Shown here piece by piece: positions 44,936 through 54,285 of a stretch of 64,000 nt of DNA. The notes below the pieces were generated by a model. It was not told the DNA's origin and searched no databases. It was given only the letters and a program-made list of their open reading frames with translations. Numbering within the stretch: the first letter of the stretch is position 1; every line of letters starts with the position of its first letter. The position numbers and the translations under genes were made by a program. Location of the stretch: the NCBI RefSeq assembly GCF_015354735.1, contig NZ_JACEFJ010000004.1, positions 186,001-250,000 of the forward strand, in the 5' to 3' direction. Source of the DNA: Pararhodonellum marinum. GTDB lineage: Bacteria; Bacteroidota; Bacteroidia; Cytophagales; Cyclobacteriaceae.

Positions 44936-46141
44936 ATGCCCAGCACCAACACATCAGGTTCATTCAGCAGGATATATTCCATTGATGTCTTCAGGGCCCT
45001 TACCATGTTGCTGATGATTTTTGTGAATGACCTTTGGACACTCAGAGAAATCCCAAAGTGGCTGGATCATGTACCTGCTAAGGTGGATGGGTTGGGCTTG
45101 GCCGATGTGGTGTTTCCTGCCTTTTTGGTCATCGTGGGGCTTTCCATTCCCTTTGCTTTGTCCAGAAGGATAGCAAAAGGAGAGGGAATCCATGGAACTT
45201 TGATGCATATTTTTTTTAGGACCCTGGCGCTTTTGACCATAGGTGTATTTCATGTCAATCTTGAACATTACAACGAATCAGAGGCCTTGCTTTCCAAACC
45301 GATGTGGCAGATATTGATTACGGTGGCATTTTTTATGATCTGGCTGGATTACAGCAAATACCAGCATAAAAAGAATAAGATCACCATTCAGCTCGCTGGG
45401 ATTTTGCTGCTAGGGGTTTTGGCTTTGTTGTACAAAGGAGGAAGTTCGGATGCTCCCATCTGGATGCAGTTCCATTGGTGGGGAATTCTGGGCTTGATCG
45501 GTTGGGCTTACCTTATCGCTTCTTTGGTATACTTGGCTTTCCGGGAAAGTATGGCCATTTATGTGGGATTCTTTCTCTTCTTTCTGTTTTTCAACTCGGC
45601 TTCAAAGTTGGGATGGTTGGATTTTTTACAAAACATCAAGCCGTACATCTGGATTTCGGGAGATGGTTCCAATCCAGCCTTCTCCATGGCTGGTGTAATC
45701 ATCGGGTTGTATTATAAAAATTATTTGTCCCCAGGGAAATACAAAAACTATTGGCTTGTCTTGGGAGCATTTGCTTTCGCCTTGATTTTGTTTGGTTTGT
45801 TGACTAGACCACTCTGGGGAATCCATAAAATAGGGGCCTCTCCATCCTGGATAGCAATTTGTACCGGCCTTAGCTTTTTGGTTTTGGCCGCCTTGATCTG
45901 GCTGGTGGATCAAAAAGGCAAAGCCCATTGGTTTGACCTGATCAAACCTGCTGGAACGAGTACCCTGACCGCTTATTTACTGCCTTACATTCATTATGCG
46001 CTACTGACTCTGGTAGGCATCAGTCTGCCATTGGTTTTGAGAACAGGGATGCTTGGTATTGTCAAATCCCTCTTGTATGCCTTGGTCATCATTTTGGTAA
46101 CAGGGTTTTTAGAAAGAAAAAAACTGAGATTGAAAATTTAA
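44936..46141 (+). CDS. DUF5009 / heparan-alpha-glucosaminide N-acetyltransferase-like membrane protein
   Basis: The 401-residue protein has about ten membrane helices and starts with the family segment IYSIDVFRALTMLLMIFVNDLWT, followed by GLADVVFPAFLVIVGLSIPFALSRR with conserved polar residues in the membrane. Human HGSNAT moves an acetyl group across the lysosomal membrane onto glucosamine; bacterial members are presumed to acylate amino sugars at the membrane. The next gene (16 bases on) is a GH20-like hexosaminidase, which fits amino-sugar processing. Its exact substrate is unknown. Confidence 0.88.
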   Translation: MPSTNTSGSFSRIYSIDVFRALTMLLMIFVNDLWTLREIPKWLDHVPAKVDGLGLADVVFPAFLVIVGLSIPFALSRRIAKGEGIHGTLMHIFFRTLALLTIGVFHVNLEHYNESEALLSKPMWQILITVAFFMIWLDYSKYQHKKNKITIQLAGILLLGVLALLYKGGSSDAPIWMQFHWWGILGLIGWAYLIASLVYLAFRESMAIYVGFFLFFLFFNSASKLGWLDFLQNIKPYIWISGDGSNPAFSMAGVIIGLYYKNYLSPGKYKNYWLVLGAFAFALILFGLLTRPLWGIHKIGASPSWIAICTGLSFLVLAALIWLVDQKGKAHWFDLIKPAGTSTLTAYLLPYIHYALLTLVGISLPLVLRTGMLGIVKSLLYALVIILVTGFLERKKLRLKI

Positions 46142-46156
46142 AGAAAATAAAGCAAC

Positions 46157-47293
46157 ATGAAAACCTATTTCTACACACTGCTGATTTTAATTATCGGTCT
46201 TTATTGGCCAAAGGAAACTTCTGCCTTTCAGGATGTGAAAGATGAACTCCCTGTGCGGGGATTTGCCATTGCTGCGCCAAAAACCCAGGAATTGGATCGC
46301 TTTATCCGGTTTATGCAGGAGGAATTGGCACCGAGAGGAGTCAATGTGGTTATCCTAAGGGTGGATTTCAATTATCAGTTCGAAAGCCATCCCGAACTCC
46401 GGGATGAAAATGCCCTGAGCAAATCCGAAGTCAAAAAACTGGTGGCTGGCGCAAGAGAGCATGACATCCAACTCATTCCTCAGATCAACCTTTTAGGTCA
46501 TCAATCCTGGGCCAGCACCTTGGGCAATCTGCTTAAGGTTTATCCGGAGTTTGATGAAACCCCTCATGTAGCATTGCCTGAAAAATACGAATGGCCCAAT
46601 GCAGACGGCCTTTACTGCAAGAGCTATTGCCCTTTGCATCCGGAGGTCCATCAGGTGGTGTTTGCCTTGATGGATGAGATTGTGGAGGTCTTTGAAGCAG
46701 ATGCTTTTCATGCCGGAATGGATGAGGTTTTCTACATCGGAGATGACAAATGTCCGAGGTGTCAGGGATTGGATAAAGCGGAGCTTTTTGCCGGGGAGGT
46801 CACCAAAATCAGGAATCACCTGGCCTTATCTGACAGGAAGCTATGGATATGGGGTGACCGCTTGATCGACGGAAGGGCCACCGGAGTAGGCTTGTGGGAG
46901 GGAAGTTACAACCGTACCCATAAGGCCATTGACCTGATTCCCAAGGATGTGGTGATCAATGATTGGCATTATGAAAAGCCCGTCCATACCCCGGTTTTGT
47001 TTGCCATGAAGGGATTTGAGGTCATGAGCTGTTCATGGAGAAGGCCTGAAGTCGGCGTGGCCCATGTCGATGACATGTTTCTCTTCAGAAAAAACAATCC
47101 CGATCAGGTCAAGGACAAATTTGCCGGGGTGATTCTTACCGTATGGTCAGGAGTGACTCCGTTTTTGAATGGGTTTTATGACTATGTGGAAAACCCCGGC
47201 AAAGAAAGGGAGGAAAAGGACCTAAATCATCCCTGGGTGACCTTTGTCCAGATGTTTGATCGATACCAAAGTCTTGTATTTGAAGATAATTGA
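46157..47293 (+). CDS. GH20-like beta-N-acetylhexosaminidase, compact form
   Basis: The 378-residue exported protein (signal peptide near residues 4-22) has a TIM barrel with the GH20 catalytic pair AFHAGMDEVF (Asp189-Glu190), where Asp aids the substrate N-acetyl group and Glu is the acid. It also has IPQINLLGHQSWA and WIWGDRLIDG segments. It lacks the N-terminal GH20b domain found in most family members, so it is short. It probably removes N-acetylhexosamine in the periplasm. It forms a pair with the DUF5009 gene. Confidence 0.86.
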   Translation: MKTYFYTLLILIIGLYWPKETSAFQDVKDELPVRGFAIAAPKTQELDRFIRFMQEELAPRGVNVVILRVDFNYQFESHPELRDENALSKSEVKKLVAGAREHDIQLIPQINLLGHQSWASTLGNLLKVYPEFDETPHVALPEKYEWPNADGLYCKSYCPLHPEVHQVVFALMDEIVEVFEADAFHAGMDEVFYIGDDKCPRCQGLDKAELFAGEVTKIRNHLALSDRKLWIWGDRLIDGRATGVGLWEGSYNRTHKAIDLIPKDVVINDWHYEKPVHTPVLFAMKGFEVMSCSWRRPEVGVAHVDDMFLFRKNNPDQVKDKFAGVILTVWSGVTPFLNGFYDYVENPGKEREEKDLNHPWVTFVQMFDRYQSLVFEDN

Positions 47294-47555
47294 GGATTTA
47301 TAGCCGTTGTCAGGTTGTCAAGCCCCGCCTGCGAGGGCTGTTCTCGGGCTTGCTTGCCTTCGGTAGGTTGTGGGAGCTAACATGCCCTTTGGGTTCTGAT
47401 TTACCTAAAAAAACTCTCACTAAACAACTGAGTGCGAGTAGAATTATTGAATGTTATCATTATTTTTTTTGTACTTTAAGTTCTTAATAAGAAATCCAAG
47501 GCACCTGTAGTGTGGGAAACTTTGCCAAGCCAGGATCTCAGAAAATTTGGATGCA

Positions 47556-48632
47556 ATGGGGGAAGATCAAGGAGAAGGAAAGCAAAACTATGTAAAAGGG
47601 AGAGGCGCTCAGGTTCAACCAGAAAACCGTTTCAGGGAATGGCAGGTGGTCACCGAACACATCGAGGGCCTGGATGAGCCTTTGATCACAAGACCCAAAA
47701 CCCAGGTGACCCTGGAGCATCCCAAAACCATCGTCAATCCTGTCACTAGCCCCGACATAGGGATTGCTTATTCGCTCAATCCTTATCAGGGCTGTGAGCA
47801 TGGCTGTTCATATTGTTATGCCCGAAATTCCCATGAATACTATGGTTTCAGTGCAGGGCTGGATTTTGAAACCAAACTGATGGCCAAACCCGATGCCCCC
47901 AAGCTGTTGGAAAAACACCTGCTGAATCCTAACTGGAAAGCGGCTCCCATTTCACTTTCTGGCAATACGGATTGCTATCAGCCCTTGGAAAAGGAAATGG
48001 AAATCACCAGGAAATTGCTCAAGGTATTCTCCAAGTACCGACATCCTGTGGGCTTGATCACCAAAAACAGTCTGATCCAAAGAGATCTTGATCTATTGCA
48101 GGATTTGGCCAAAGACAGACTGGCTCAGGTGTACATTTCCATCACCAGCTTGGATGAGGATTTAAGGCGAAAAATGGAGCCGCGGACCGCAAGTGCGGCC
48201 AAACGATTGCAGGTTATAGAGAACCTATCACAGGCAGGCATTCCAGTGGCGGTCATGACTGCCCCCATCATCCCAGGCCTCAATGACCAGGAAATTCCCT
48301 CCATCCTAAAAGCGGCCTCAGACCATGGAGCCTTGAGTGCCGCCATGACCGTGATCCGGCTCAATGGAAGGGTGTCGGAAATTTTTAAAGACTGGCTGCA
48401 AAAAAACTATCCCAACCGATATGCCAAAGTAATCCATCAAATCGAAGACCTGCATGGCGGAAAAGTCAACGACAATCAGTTTGGCCGAAGAATGAAAGGG
48501 GAGGGCATCTGGGCCAACATGATCCAACAATTGTTCAAAAAATCAAAAAACCGCTATTATTCTGAGAAAAGCATGCCTGAATTTGACCTGACCCAATTCA
48601 GAAAAGGGGGGAATTTCAGGTTGGAATTTTGA
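47556..48632 (+). CDS. PA0069-family radical SAM protein
   Basis: The 358-residue protein (start at ATG 47556; a TTG at 47547 would add three residues) has the radical SAM cluster motif CEHGCSYC with Cys80, Cys84 and Cys87 by this start. The segments LNPYQGCEHGCSYCYARN and GNTDCYQPLEKEMEITRKLL identify the PA0069/SPL-related group, which includes spore photoproduct lyase-like enzymes. The reaction of this group is not established. The gene stands alone, about 260 bases after the hexosaminidase gene. Confidence 0.9.
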   Translation: MGEDQGEGKQNYVKGRGAQVQPENRFREWQVVTEHIEGLDEPLITRPKTQVTLEHPKTIVNPVTSPDIGIAYSLNPYQGCEHGCSYCYARNSHEYYGFSAGLDFETKLMAKPDAPKLLEKHLLNPNWKAAPISLSGNTDCYQPLEKEMEITRKLLKVFSKYRHPVGLITKNSLIQRDLDLLQDLAKDRLAQVYISITSLDEDLRRKMEPRTASAAKRLQVIENLSQAGIPVAVMTAPIIPGLNDQEIPSILKAASDHGALSAAMTVIRLNGRVSEIFKDWLQKNYPNRYAKVIHQIEDLHGGKVNDNQFGRRMKGEGIWANMIQQLFKKSKNRYYSEKSMPEFDLTQFRKGGNFRLEF

Positions 48633-49115
48633 TAAACTTTTAAATTTTGGGTTGCCACGAAGGGCGAAGGCACAAAGTTTTTTTTGGTATGGTGATTTTG
48701 ATGAAAGCTTATCGCAGTGCTAACCATAAGGCTTTAAAGGTACCTTCTTTAAAAAAATAATGTGTATGTAAGGAATGATGCCAATAAAATGAAATTCAAT
48801 ATAATTCTCGCCAGCAAACTGAAATGTCAGACTTCGGACTTCGGACTTCCAACCCGTTCGAAGAAGAATATTGGGTTAGTGGCAAAGAAGCGGATAACCA
48901 TTAAAATAAACTTTAACACAGCTTTTTATAGCTTCTTAGAGGCCTCGAAAAATTAATATTGCGGGCTTATTGAGATGCTGGATCATATAGGTTTCAGAGA
49001 AGAATAAATTGGATTTTGGGAAAATTTAAAAAATTAATTCTACTTTATTCCTGAACGGTAAAATAGTTATATAAACTTACAATATTCATAAGATTTATTT
49101 TATTATCTTGTTAGG
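48633..49115. other. Intergenic stretch before the urease cluster
   Basis: No gene is convincing here. A 64-codon frame at 48762-48956 is probably chance. At 48830-48850 there are three near-perfect tandem copies of GACTTCG, and at 48651-48678 a patch with CACGAAGG/CGAAGGCACAAAG, both of the simple dispersed-repeat kind common in this phylum. The last 80 bases are very AT-rich and probably hold the ureA promoter; TTATCTTG at 49103-49110 resembles a -7 box with one base missing. Confidence 0.5.
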
Positions 49116-49134
49116 TAAAGAATCATATTCTTTA
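49116..49134. promoter_or_regulatory. Inverted repeat upstream of ureA, candidate operator
   Basis: TAAAGAATCATATTCTTTA is an inverted repeat with perfect 8-base arms around CAT, ending 59 bases before the ureA start and just after a -7-like box. Its position fits an operator. Which regulator might bind is unknown. Confidence 0.45.
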
Positions 49135-49193
49135 TCGATGAAATTATTCACTTTTTTATATTCACGAATCTATACTCCTAAATTCAATACAAT

Positions 49194-49499
49194 ATGCATC
49201 TAACACCAAGAGAAACTGAAAAATTATTGCTTCATCTGGCAGGTGAAGTGGCATCAAAACGAAAAGATAGGGGAGTGAAACTGAACTACCCCGAATCTAT
49301 CGCCTACATATCCAGCCATTTGATGGAGGCTGCAAGAGATGGCAACATGTCTGTTGCCGAACTCATGAATCATGGGACCACTTTATTGAAAAGGGATGAT
49401 GTCATGTCGGGTGTGCCTGAGATGATCGCAGACATTCAGATCGAGGTTACTTTTCCAGACGGCGTCAAGCTTGTTACCTGTCACAATCCAATCGTTTAA
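49194..49499 (+). CDS. ureA: Urease gamma subunit
   Basis: UreA is the smallest structural subunit of urease, which splits urea to ammonia and carbamate. The 101-residue length is normal for the separate gamma form. The motif [20 protein letters not shown] at the start, then [38 protein letters not shown] and HNPI, are all conserved. It is the first gene of ureABC. Confidence 0.98.
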   Translation: MHLTPRETEKLLLHLAGEVASKRKDRGVKLNYPESIAYISSHLMEAARDGNMSVAELMNHGTTLLKRDDVMSGVPEMIADIQIEVTFPDGVKLVTCHNPIV

Positions 49500-49523
49500 T
49501 CAAAACTGATAAATCTATACCCT

Positions 49524-49892
49524 ATGATACCAGGAGAATATTTTGTTAAAGAAGGAAAAATTACCTGCAATGCCTCCTTCAAGGCCATCAAGATTAAGGC
49601 TACCAATACTGGGGACCGTCCGATTCAGATAGGTTCTCATTTTCATTTTTTTGAAGTCAACAAATCCATGAGTTTTGACCGTGAGAAAGCATTTGGTATG
49701 CGGCTCAATATCCCATCAGGAACCGCTGCCCGTTTTGAACCGGGAGAGGAGAAAAGTGTAGAACTCGTCCCTTATGGGGGTTTACGCCGTGTTTTTGGCA
49801 ACAATAACCTCGTCAACGGAGATACCTCCTCGGAATTCAACAAGCACCAAAGTCTAGCTGCCTTAAAAAGTAAAAACTTCAAAAACAAGTAA
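49524..49892 (+). CDS. ureB: Urease beta subunit
   Basis: The 122-residue beta subunit has the conserved [12 protein letters not shown] start, [19 protein letters not shown] and [29 protein letters not shown] segments. It is a structural subunit that packs around the alpha subunit. The spacing to ureA is 24 bases and to ureC 2 bases, so ureABC is one unit. Confidence 0.98.
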   Translation: MIPGEYFVKEGKITCNASFKAIKIKATNTGDRPIQIGSHFHFFEVNKSMSFDREKAFGMRLNIPSGTAARFEPGEEKSVELVPYGGLRRVFGNNNLVNGDTSSEFNKHQSLAALKSKNFKNK

Positions 49893-49894
49893 CC

Positions 49895-51616
49895 ATGAGC
49901 TTTAAAATAGATAAAAACAAATATGCGGGCATGTATGGCCCTACTACTGGAGATAAGGTCAGACTGGGTGATACAGAAATTATCATTGAAATTGAAAAGG
50001 ATTATGGGATTTATGGGGAAGAAAACAAATTTGGTGGAGGTAAAACCGTAAGAGATGGCATGGGCCAATCCAGCACCGCTACACGGGACCAGGGGGTGCT
50101 TGATTTTGTGATATTAAACGTGATGGTCATTGACCACTGGGGTATAGTAAAAGGTGACATAGGAATAAAAGATGGTAAGATCGTAGGCATAGGTAAGGCA
50201 GGGAATCCTGATACCCAGGATGGCATTACTCCCAATATGATCATTGGAGCTTCCACAGAAGTCCATGGAGGTCAAGGGCTTATAGCCACAGCTGGGGCAA
50301 TTGATACCCACATCCACTTTATCAGCCCGCAGCAAGTGGAACATGCGCTTTATGCCGGAACGACAACCATGATCGGTGGAGGAACGGGCCCAGCTGATGG
50401 AACGAATGCTACCACGGTCACTCCCGGAGCATGGTTCATTGAAAAAATGATGCAATCAGGAGATGTATTTCCAATGAATTTTGGCTTCTTCGGAAAAGGG
50501 AACTGTTCTCAGGAAGCGCCTTTGAATGAACAAATTGAAGCAGGTGCTCTAGGGCTTAAAATCCATGAGGATTGGGGTACTTCTCCTGCCGTAATAGATG
50601 CTTCATTAAAAGTGGCCGACAAGTATGATGTTCAGATTGCCATACATTCAGATACCTTGAATGAAGCAGGATTTTTACAGGACACCATGGATGCAATCAA
50701 TGGCAGGGTCATTCATACCTTCCATACCGAGGGAGCTGGTGGTGGACATGCTCCGGATATCATCAAAATTTCCATGTATCCCAATGTACTTCCTGCAAGT
50801 ACAAACCCTACCAAACCATTTACCAAGAACACGATAGATGAACACCTGGACATGTTGATGGTGTGCCACCACTTGAAAAAAAGCATTCCCGAGGATGTAG
50901 CCTTTGCTGAATCAAGGATCAGAAGAGAAACCATTGCCGCAGAGGACATTCTCCATGATATGGGTGTCTTCAGCATGATGAGTTCCGACTCCCAAGCCAT
51001 GGGACGTATCAGTGAAGTAGTGACAAGAACATGGCAGACTGCCCATAAAATGAAAGTGCAGTTTGGGGCCTTAGAAGAAGACAAAGGCAATGACAATGAT
51101 AATTTTAGAGCCAAAAGGTATGTGGCCAAATATACCATCAATCCGGCCATTGCTCAGGGAATTTCTAACTATGTCGGAAGTATTGAGCCTGGAAAATTGG
51201 CTGACATTGTGCTTTGGAAACCGGCCTTCTTCGGTGCCAAGCCGGAGATCATTATCAAAGGGGGGATGATCATTGCTTCCAGAATGGGTGATCCAAGTGC
51301 TTCCATCCCTACCCCTCAGCCGGTGATCTACAGAAATATGTTCGGCGCGTATGGCAGAGCACTATCTACTACCTGTATGACTTTCGTTTCCAAAGCAGGT
51401 TATGAAAAAGGCATTGCAGAGAAATATGGTCTGAAAAAAATGGTAGTGCCAGTTACAGGCTGTAGGAGCATCTCCAAGAAGAGCATGATTCACAATGACA
51501 AAACTCCAAACATTGATGTGAATCCAGAAAACTATGAAGTAAAGGTTGATGGAAAACTCATCACCTGTGAACCTTTGGATGTGGTACCATTAGGCCAGCT
51601 TTATTGGTTGTTTTAA
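49895..51616 (+). CDS. ureC: Urease alpha subunit
   Basis: The 573-residue catalytic subunit holds the two-nickel site. By count, the metal ligands His139 and His141 are in DTHIHF. The Lys that is carbamylated is Lys222 in [12 protein letters not shown]. Further His residues lie near 251 and 277, the mobile-flap Cys324-His325 is in MVCHHL, and the metal Asp lies in [12 protein letters not shown]. All match active urease, so the enzyme should be functional if nickel is supplied. A stable hairpin follows the gene. Confidence 0.99.
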   Translation: MSFKIDKNKYAGMYGPTTGDKVRLGDTEIIIEIEKDYGIYGEENKFGGGKTVRDGMGQSSTATRDQGVLDFVILNVMVIDHWGIVKGDIGIKDGKIVGIGKAGNPDTQDGITPNMIIGASTEVHGGQGLIATAGAIDTHIHFISPQQVEHALYAGTTTMIGGGTGPADGTNATTVTPGAWFIEKMMQSGDVFPMNFGFFGKGNCSQEAPLNEQIEAGALGLKIHEDWGTSPAVIDASLKVADKYDVQIAIHSDTLNEAGFLQDTMDAINGRVIHTFHTEGAGGGHAPDIIKISMYPNVLPASTNPTKPFTKNTIDEHLDMLMVCHHLKKSIPEDVAFAESRIRRETIAAEDILHDMGVFSMMSSDSQAMGRISEVVTRTWQTAHKMKVQFGALEEDKGNDNDNFRAKRYVAKYTINPAIAQGISNYVGSIEPGKLADIVLWKPAFFGAKPEIIIKGGMIIASRMGDPSASIPTPQPVIYRNMFGAYGRALSTTCMTFVSKAGYEKGIAEKYGLKKMVVPVTGCRSISKKSMIHNDKTPNIDVNPENYEVKVDGKLITCEPLDVVPLGQLYWLF

Positions 51617-51622
51617 ATTTTA

Positions 51623-51666
51623 AAATGATTTCCAGGTTCAATAAAATTTGAGCCTGGAAATATTTT
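51623..51666 (+). terminator. Stem-loop between ureABC and ureF
   Basis: ATTTCCAGGTTC at 51628-51639 pairs with GAGCCTGGAAAT at 51650-51661 (one G-T pair) around a ten-base loop, with extra A-T pairs outside. It lies seven bases after the ureC stop. The T-run is weak (ATTTTAA), so it may protect the ureABC message or cause partial termination rather than end it. Confidence 0.6.
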
Positions 51667-51882
51667 AAGCTGGAGATCCCTTTTAAAATTTTGTCATTCC
51701 TTTTATAAAAATTTACTTCGAAACATCTATAACTGACTTTCCTTTCAATCTTTAGAATTTCTAAAAGTAAGGAACGAGCTATCAAGCGTATTCGAATAAA
51801 ATCTTTTTTAAGTGGTCTGCCTTCTTTTAAGATGGATTTTCACAATTGCAAATTTCGAAATAGGCATTTAACTATTAACAGG

Positions 51883-52569
51883 ATGAACCATTTTCTCGGA
51901 AAAATGCTCCATTTATGTGATCCCACGCTACCCATTGGAGGATTTAGTCACTCCAATGGTTTGGAGACCTATGTGCAGTTAGGCATCGTGAAAGATGAGA
52001 CCACGGCGGCGGCCTTTGTGAAAAGTATGGTTGAAAACAATCTGTTGTACAACGATGCTTCTTTTGTCAAGTTGGCTTTTGAGGCTGCGCAGCAGCATGA
52101 TGTGGAGGAGCTTATTGTCCTTGACCATGAATGCTCTGCCTTAAAAGCACCTGTTGAAATCAAAGAGGCAAGCAAAAAATTAGGTAATCGGCTTTTTAAA
52201 ATTTTTGACCGACAGGCAAGTTCTGACTTGATTGACGCTTACCAGTTGGAAATAAAGAATAAAGGGGCAGATGGCCAATATGCCATTGTGTACGGTATTT
52301 ATGCCCATTTATTTCAAATACCACTCTATGAAGCCATTTATTCATTCTGTTATTCGGCTACGGTGAATTTGATTACCAATGCGGTCAAAATGGTACCCTT
52401 AGGTCAATTATCAGGTCAGGATTTACTGTTTCAAATGGAGGAAATCTTGATTAAGACCACAGAAAAAGTCATTTCACTTGACCGAGAACTGGTAGGCATC
52501 TGCAATATCGGCTTTGATATCCGATGCATGCAGCACGAAAAACTGTATTCAAGGCTTTACATGTCATAA
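51883..52569 (+). CDS. ureF: Urease accessory protein UreF
   Basis: UreF joins UreD and UreG in the complex that loads nickel and CO2 into apo-urease. I place the start at ATG 51883 (228 residues), giving [28 protein letters not shown], the usual family opening. The preceding 17 codons from 51832 look non-coding. The all-helical body and the conserved [14 protein letters not shown] segment near the end fit UreF. Confidence 0.95.
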   Translation: MNHFLGKMLHLCDPTLPIGGFSHSNGLETYVQLGIVKDETTAAAFVKSMVENNLLYNDASFVKLAFEAAQQHDVEELIVLDHECSALKAPVEIKEASKKLGNRLFKIFDRQASSDLIDAYQLEIKNKGADGQYAIVYGIYAHLFQIPLYEAIYSFCYSATVNLITNAVKMVPLGQLSGQDLLFQMEEILIKTTEKVISLDRELVGICNIGFDIRCMQHEKLYSRLYMS

Positions 52570-52597
52570 TATTTTAACTCAAATTGTAAGATTAAAA

Positions 52598-53239
52598 ATG
52601 TCCAAAGGTAATTACATTAAGATAGGCGTAGCCGGGCCAGTTGGGTCAGGCAAAACAGCACTTTTAGAAAAACTATCCAGAAGTCTTATCGATGAATATA
52701 GCATTGGAGTAATTACCAATGATATTTATACCAAAGAAGATGCTGAATTCCTAACGAAAAACAGCCTGCTTCCTGCGGATAGAATTATAGGTGTAGAAAC
52801 AGGAGGCTGTCCCCACACCGCAATCCGAGAAGATGCGAGTATGAATCTGGAAGCCGTAGATGAGATGGCCAACCGCTTTGAGGATATAGAAATGATCTTT
52901 ATTGAGAGTGGCGGGGATAATTTATCAGCCACTTTCAGTCCTGATCTTGCCGATGTGACCATCTTCGTCATTTCGGTGGCCGAAGGGGATAAAATTCCCC
53001 GAAAAGGAGGGCCGGGAATCACGCGGTCAGACCTTCTCGTGATCAATAAAACGGACCTGGCTCCTTATGTCAACGCAGATTTGGATGTAATGGAAAGGGA
53101 TGCAAGAAGAATGAGAAAAGGGGCGCCTTTTGTATTTACAAACTTGATGATAGGAGAAGGTCTTGATGCAGTTATTGCTTGGATCAAGAAATTTGCCCTG
53201 CTGGAAAATGCCGAGGATTCTCCTTTATTGTTAAAATGA
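52598..53239 (+). CDS. ureG: Urease accessory GTPase UreG
   Basis: UreG is the SIMIBI-class GTPase that powers nickel insertion. The start is the ATG at 52598 (213 residues); the frame extends upstream into ureF but the family begins at [20 protein letters not shown]. The P-loop GPVGSGKT, the metal-binding Cys-Pro-His in [18 protein letters not shown], the [16 protein letters not shown] switch and NKTDLAPYV (NKxD) are present. Confidence 0.97.
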   Translation: MSKGNYIKIGVAGPVGSGKTALLEKLSRSLIDEYSIGVITNDIYTKEDAEFLTKNSLLPADRIIGVETGGCPHTAIREDASMNLEAVDEMANRFEDIEMIFIESGGDNLSATFSPDLADVTIFVISVAEGDKIPRKGGPGITRSDLLVINKTDLAPYVNADLDVMERDARRMRKGAPFVFTNLMIGEGLDAVIAWIKKFALLENAEDSPLLLK

Positions 53240-53299
53240 AATGTAATCTGTCAAAACAGGAAATGAATGGTTTAAAATCCATGGATTAAAGAAAACCGC

Positions 53300-54163
53300 A
53301 TGATCAAAGAGATAGGAAAATTACATATTACCGTTGGGTTTAATGCCTTTGGTTCATACCTAAAAGACAAATATTTTACTCCTCCTTTCAAAATCGCCAA
53401 TGTAGGTGAGAACAGAAATGATCCTGCCTGTTATTTGATGACCATGAGTTCATCTCCTGGAATTTTAGACGATGATGACCTGGATATACAAATCAATCTG
53501 GAAGCAGGTAGTAGGATGATGCTCTTGAATCAAGGATATCAACGTTTATTCACCATGAAAAAAGGTGCAAAGCAGCAAATGACCATCAATCTTCAGAAGA
53601 ACAGTGAGCTAAGCTACATTCAGCATCCCATTGTACCCCAGTCTCAATCCATTTTTCATTCCAAATCGACCATCCATCTTGAAGAAAACTGCATTTTTAC
53701 CTATGGAGAAATCATAACCTGTGGCAGAAAATTGTGCGGTGAAATATTTCATTTTAAACGATTTCAAAACCTGACAGAGGTTTTTTTGAATCAAAAATTG
53801 ATCCTCAAGGACAACATTTTGCTACAGCCTGATAAAATTGATATCAATGCCTTGGGTCAGGTGGAGGGGTACACCCACCAAGCTACATTAATGTATGTCA
53901 ACAGTAGAAATTTGGAAGCCAATGCAGAAGTAGAATTGATGCATGAGGCCATGTCAAAAGAAGAGGATTTAGCTTTTGGAGTTTCACAGCCATTGCCACA
54001 ATTGGTGGTCTTGAGGGTCCTAGGAAACGGTGGCGAGCAATTGCTTGATGCCTTTAAAAAAATAGAAAAATCCCTTTGGGAATTGAATAAACACATAAAC
54101 AAGGTTTCTCCTGAAAAAGTCCAAGTGAAGAAAATGGAAAGGGAAACGCTACTCCTGAAATAG
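53300..54163 (+). CDS. ureD: Urease accessory protein UreD (UreH)
   Basis: The 287-residue protein is the UreD/UreH scaffold that brings UreF and UreG to apo-urease. It is beta-rich, with family segments such as GILDDDDLDIQINLEAGSRMMLLNQGYQRLFTM and YGEIITCGRKLCGEIFHFKRFQN. UreD is the least conserved accessory protein; the place after ureG and the pattern support the call. It starts 60 bases after ureG. Confidence 0.92.
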   Translation: MIKEIGKLHITVGFNAFGSYLKDKYFTPPFKIANVGENRNDPACYLMTMSSSPGILDDDDLDIQINLEAGSRMMLLNQGYQRLFTMKKGAKQQMTINLQKNSELSYIQHPIVPQSQSIFHSKSTIHLEENCIFTYGEIITCGRKLCGEIFHFKRFQNLTEVFLNQKLILKDNILLQPDKIDINALGQVEGYTHQATLMYVNSRNLEANAEVELMHEAMSKEEDLAFGVSQPLPQLVVLRVLGNGGEQLLDAFKKIEKSLWELNKHINKVSPEKVQVKKMERETLLLK

Positions 54164-54285
54164 ATAACAACACGAAGCTGAGTATACTGGATGTCAATCC
54201 TTAACAGGATCTTTTTAGAAGATCTAAAATTGTAGTGCTATCAACATCTAAATCTAGATTTCGCATTTTGTAACAATTTACTGCT

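Noticed and set aside
48830-48850. Three tandem copies of GACTTCG, considered as a CRISPR-like or regulatory repeat
   Set aside because: The unit is only seven bases with no spacers, so it is a simple tandem repeat.
48762-48956. A 64-codon frame before the urease cluster
   Set aside because: It runs through a simple GACTTCG repeat and shows no family pattern; chance frame is more likely.
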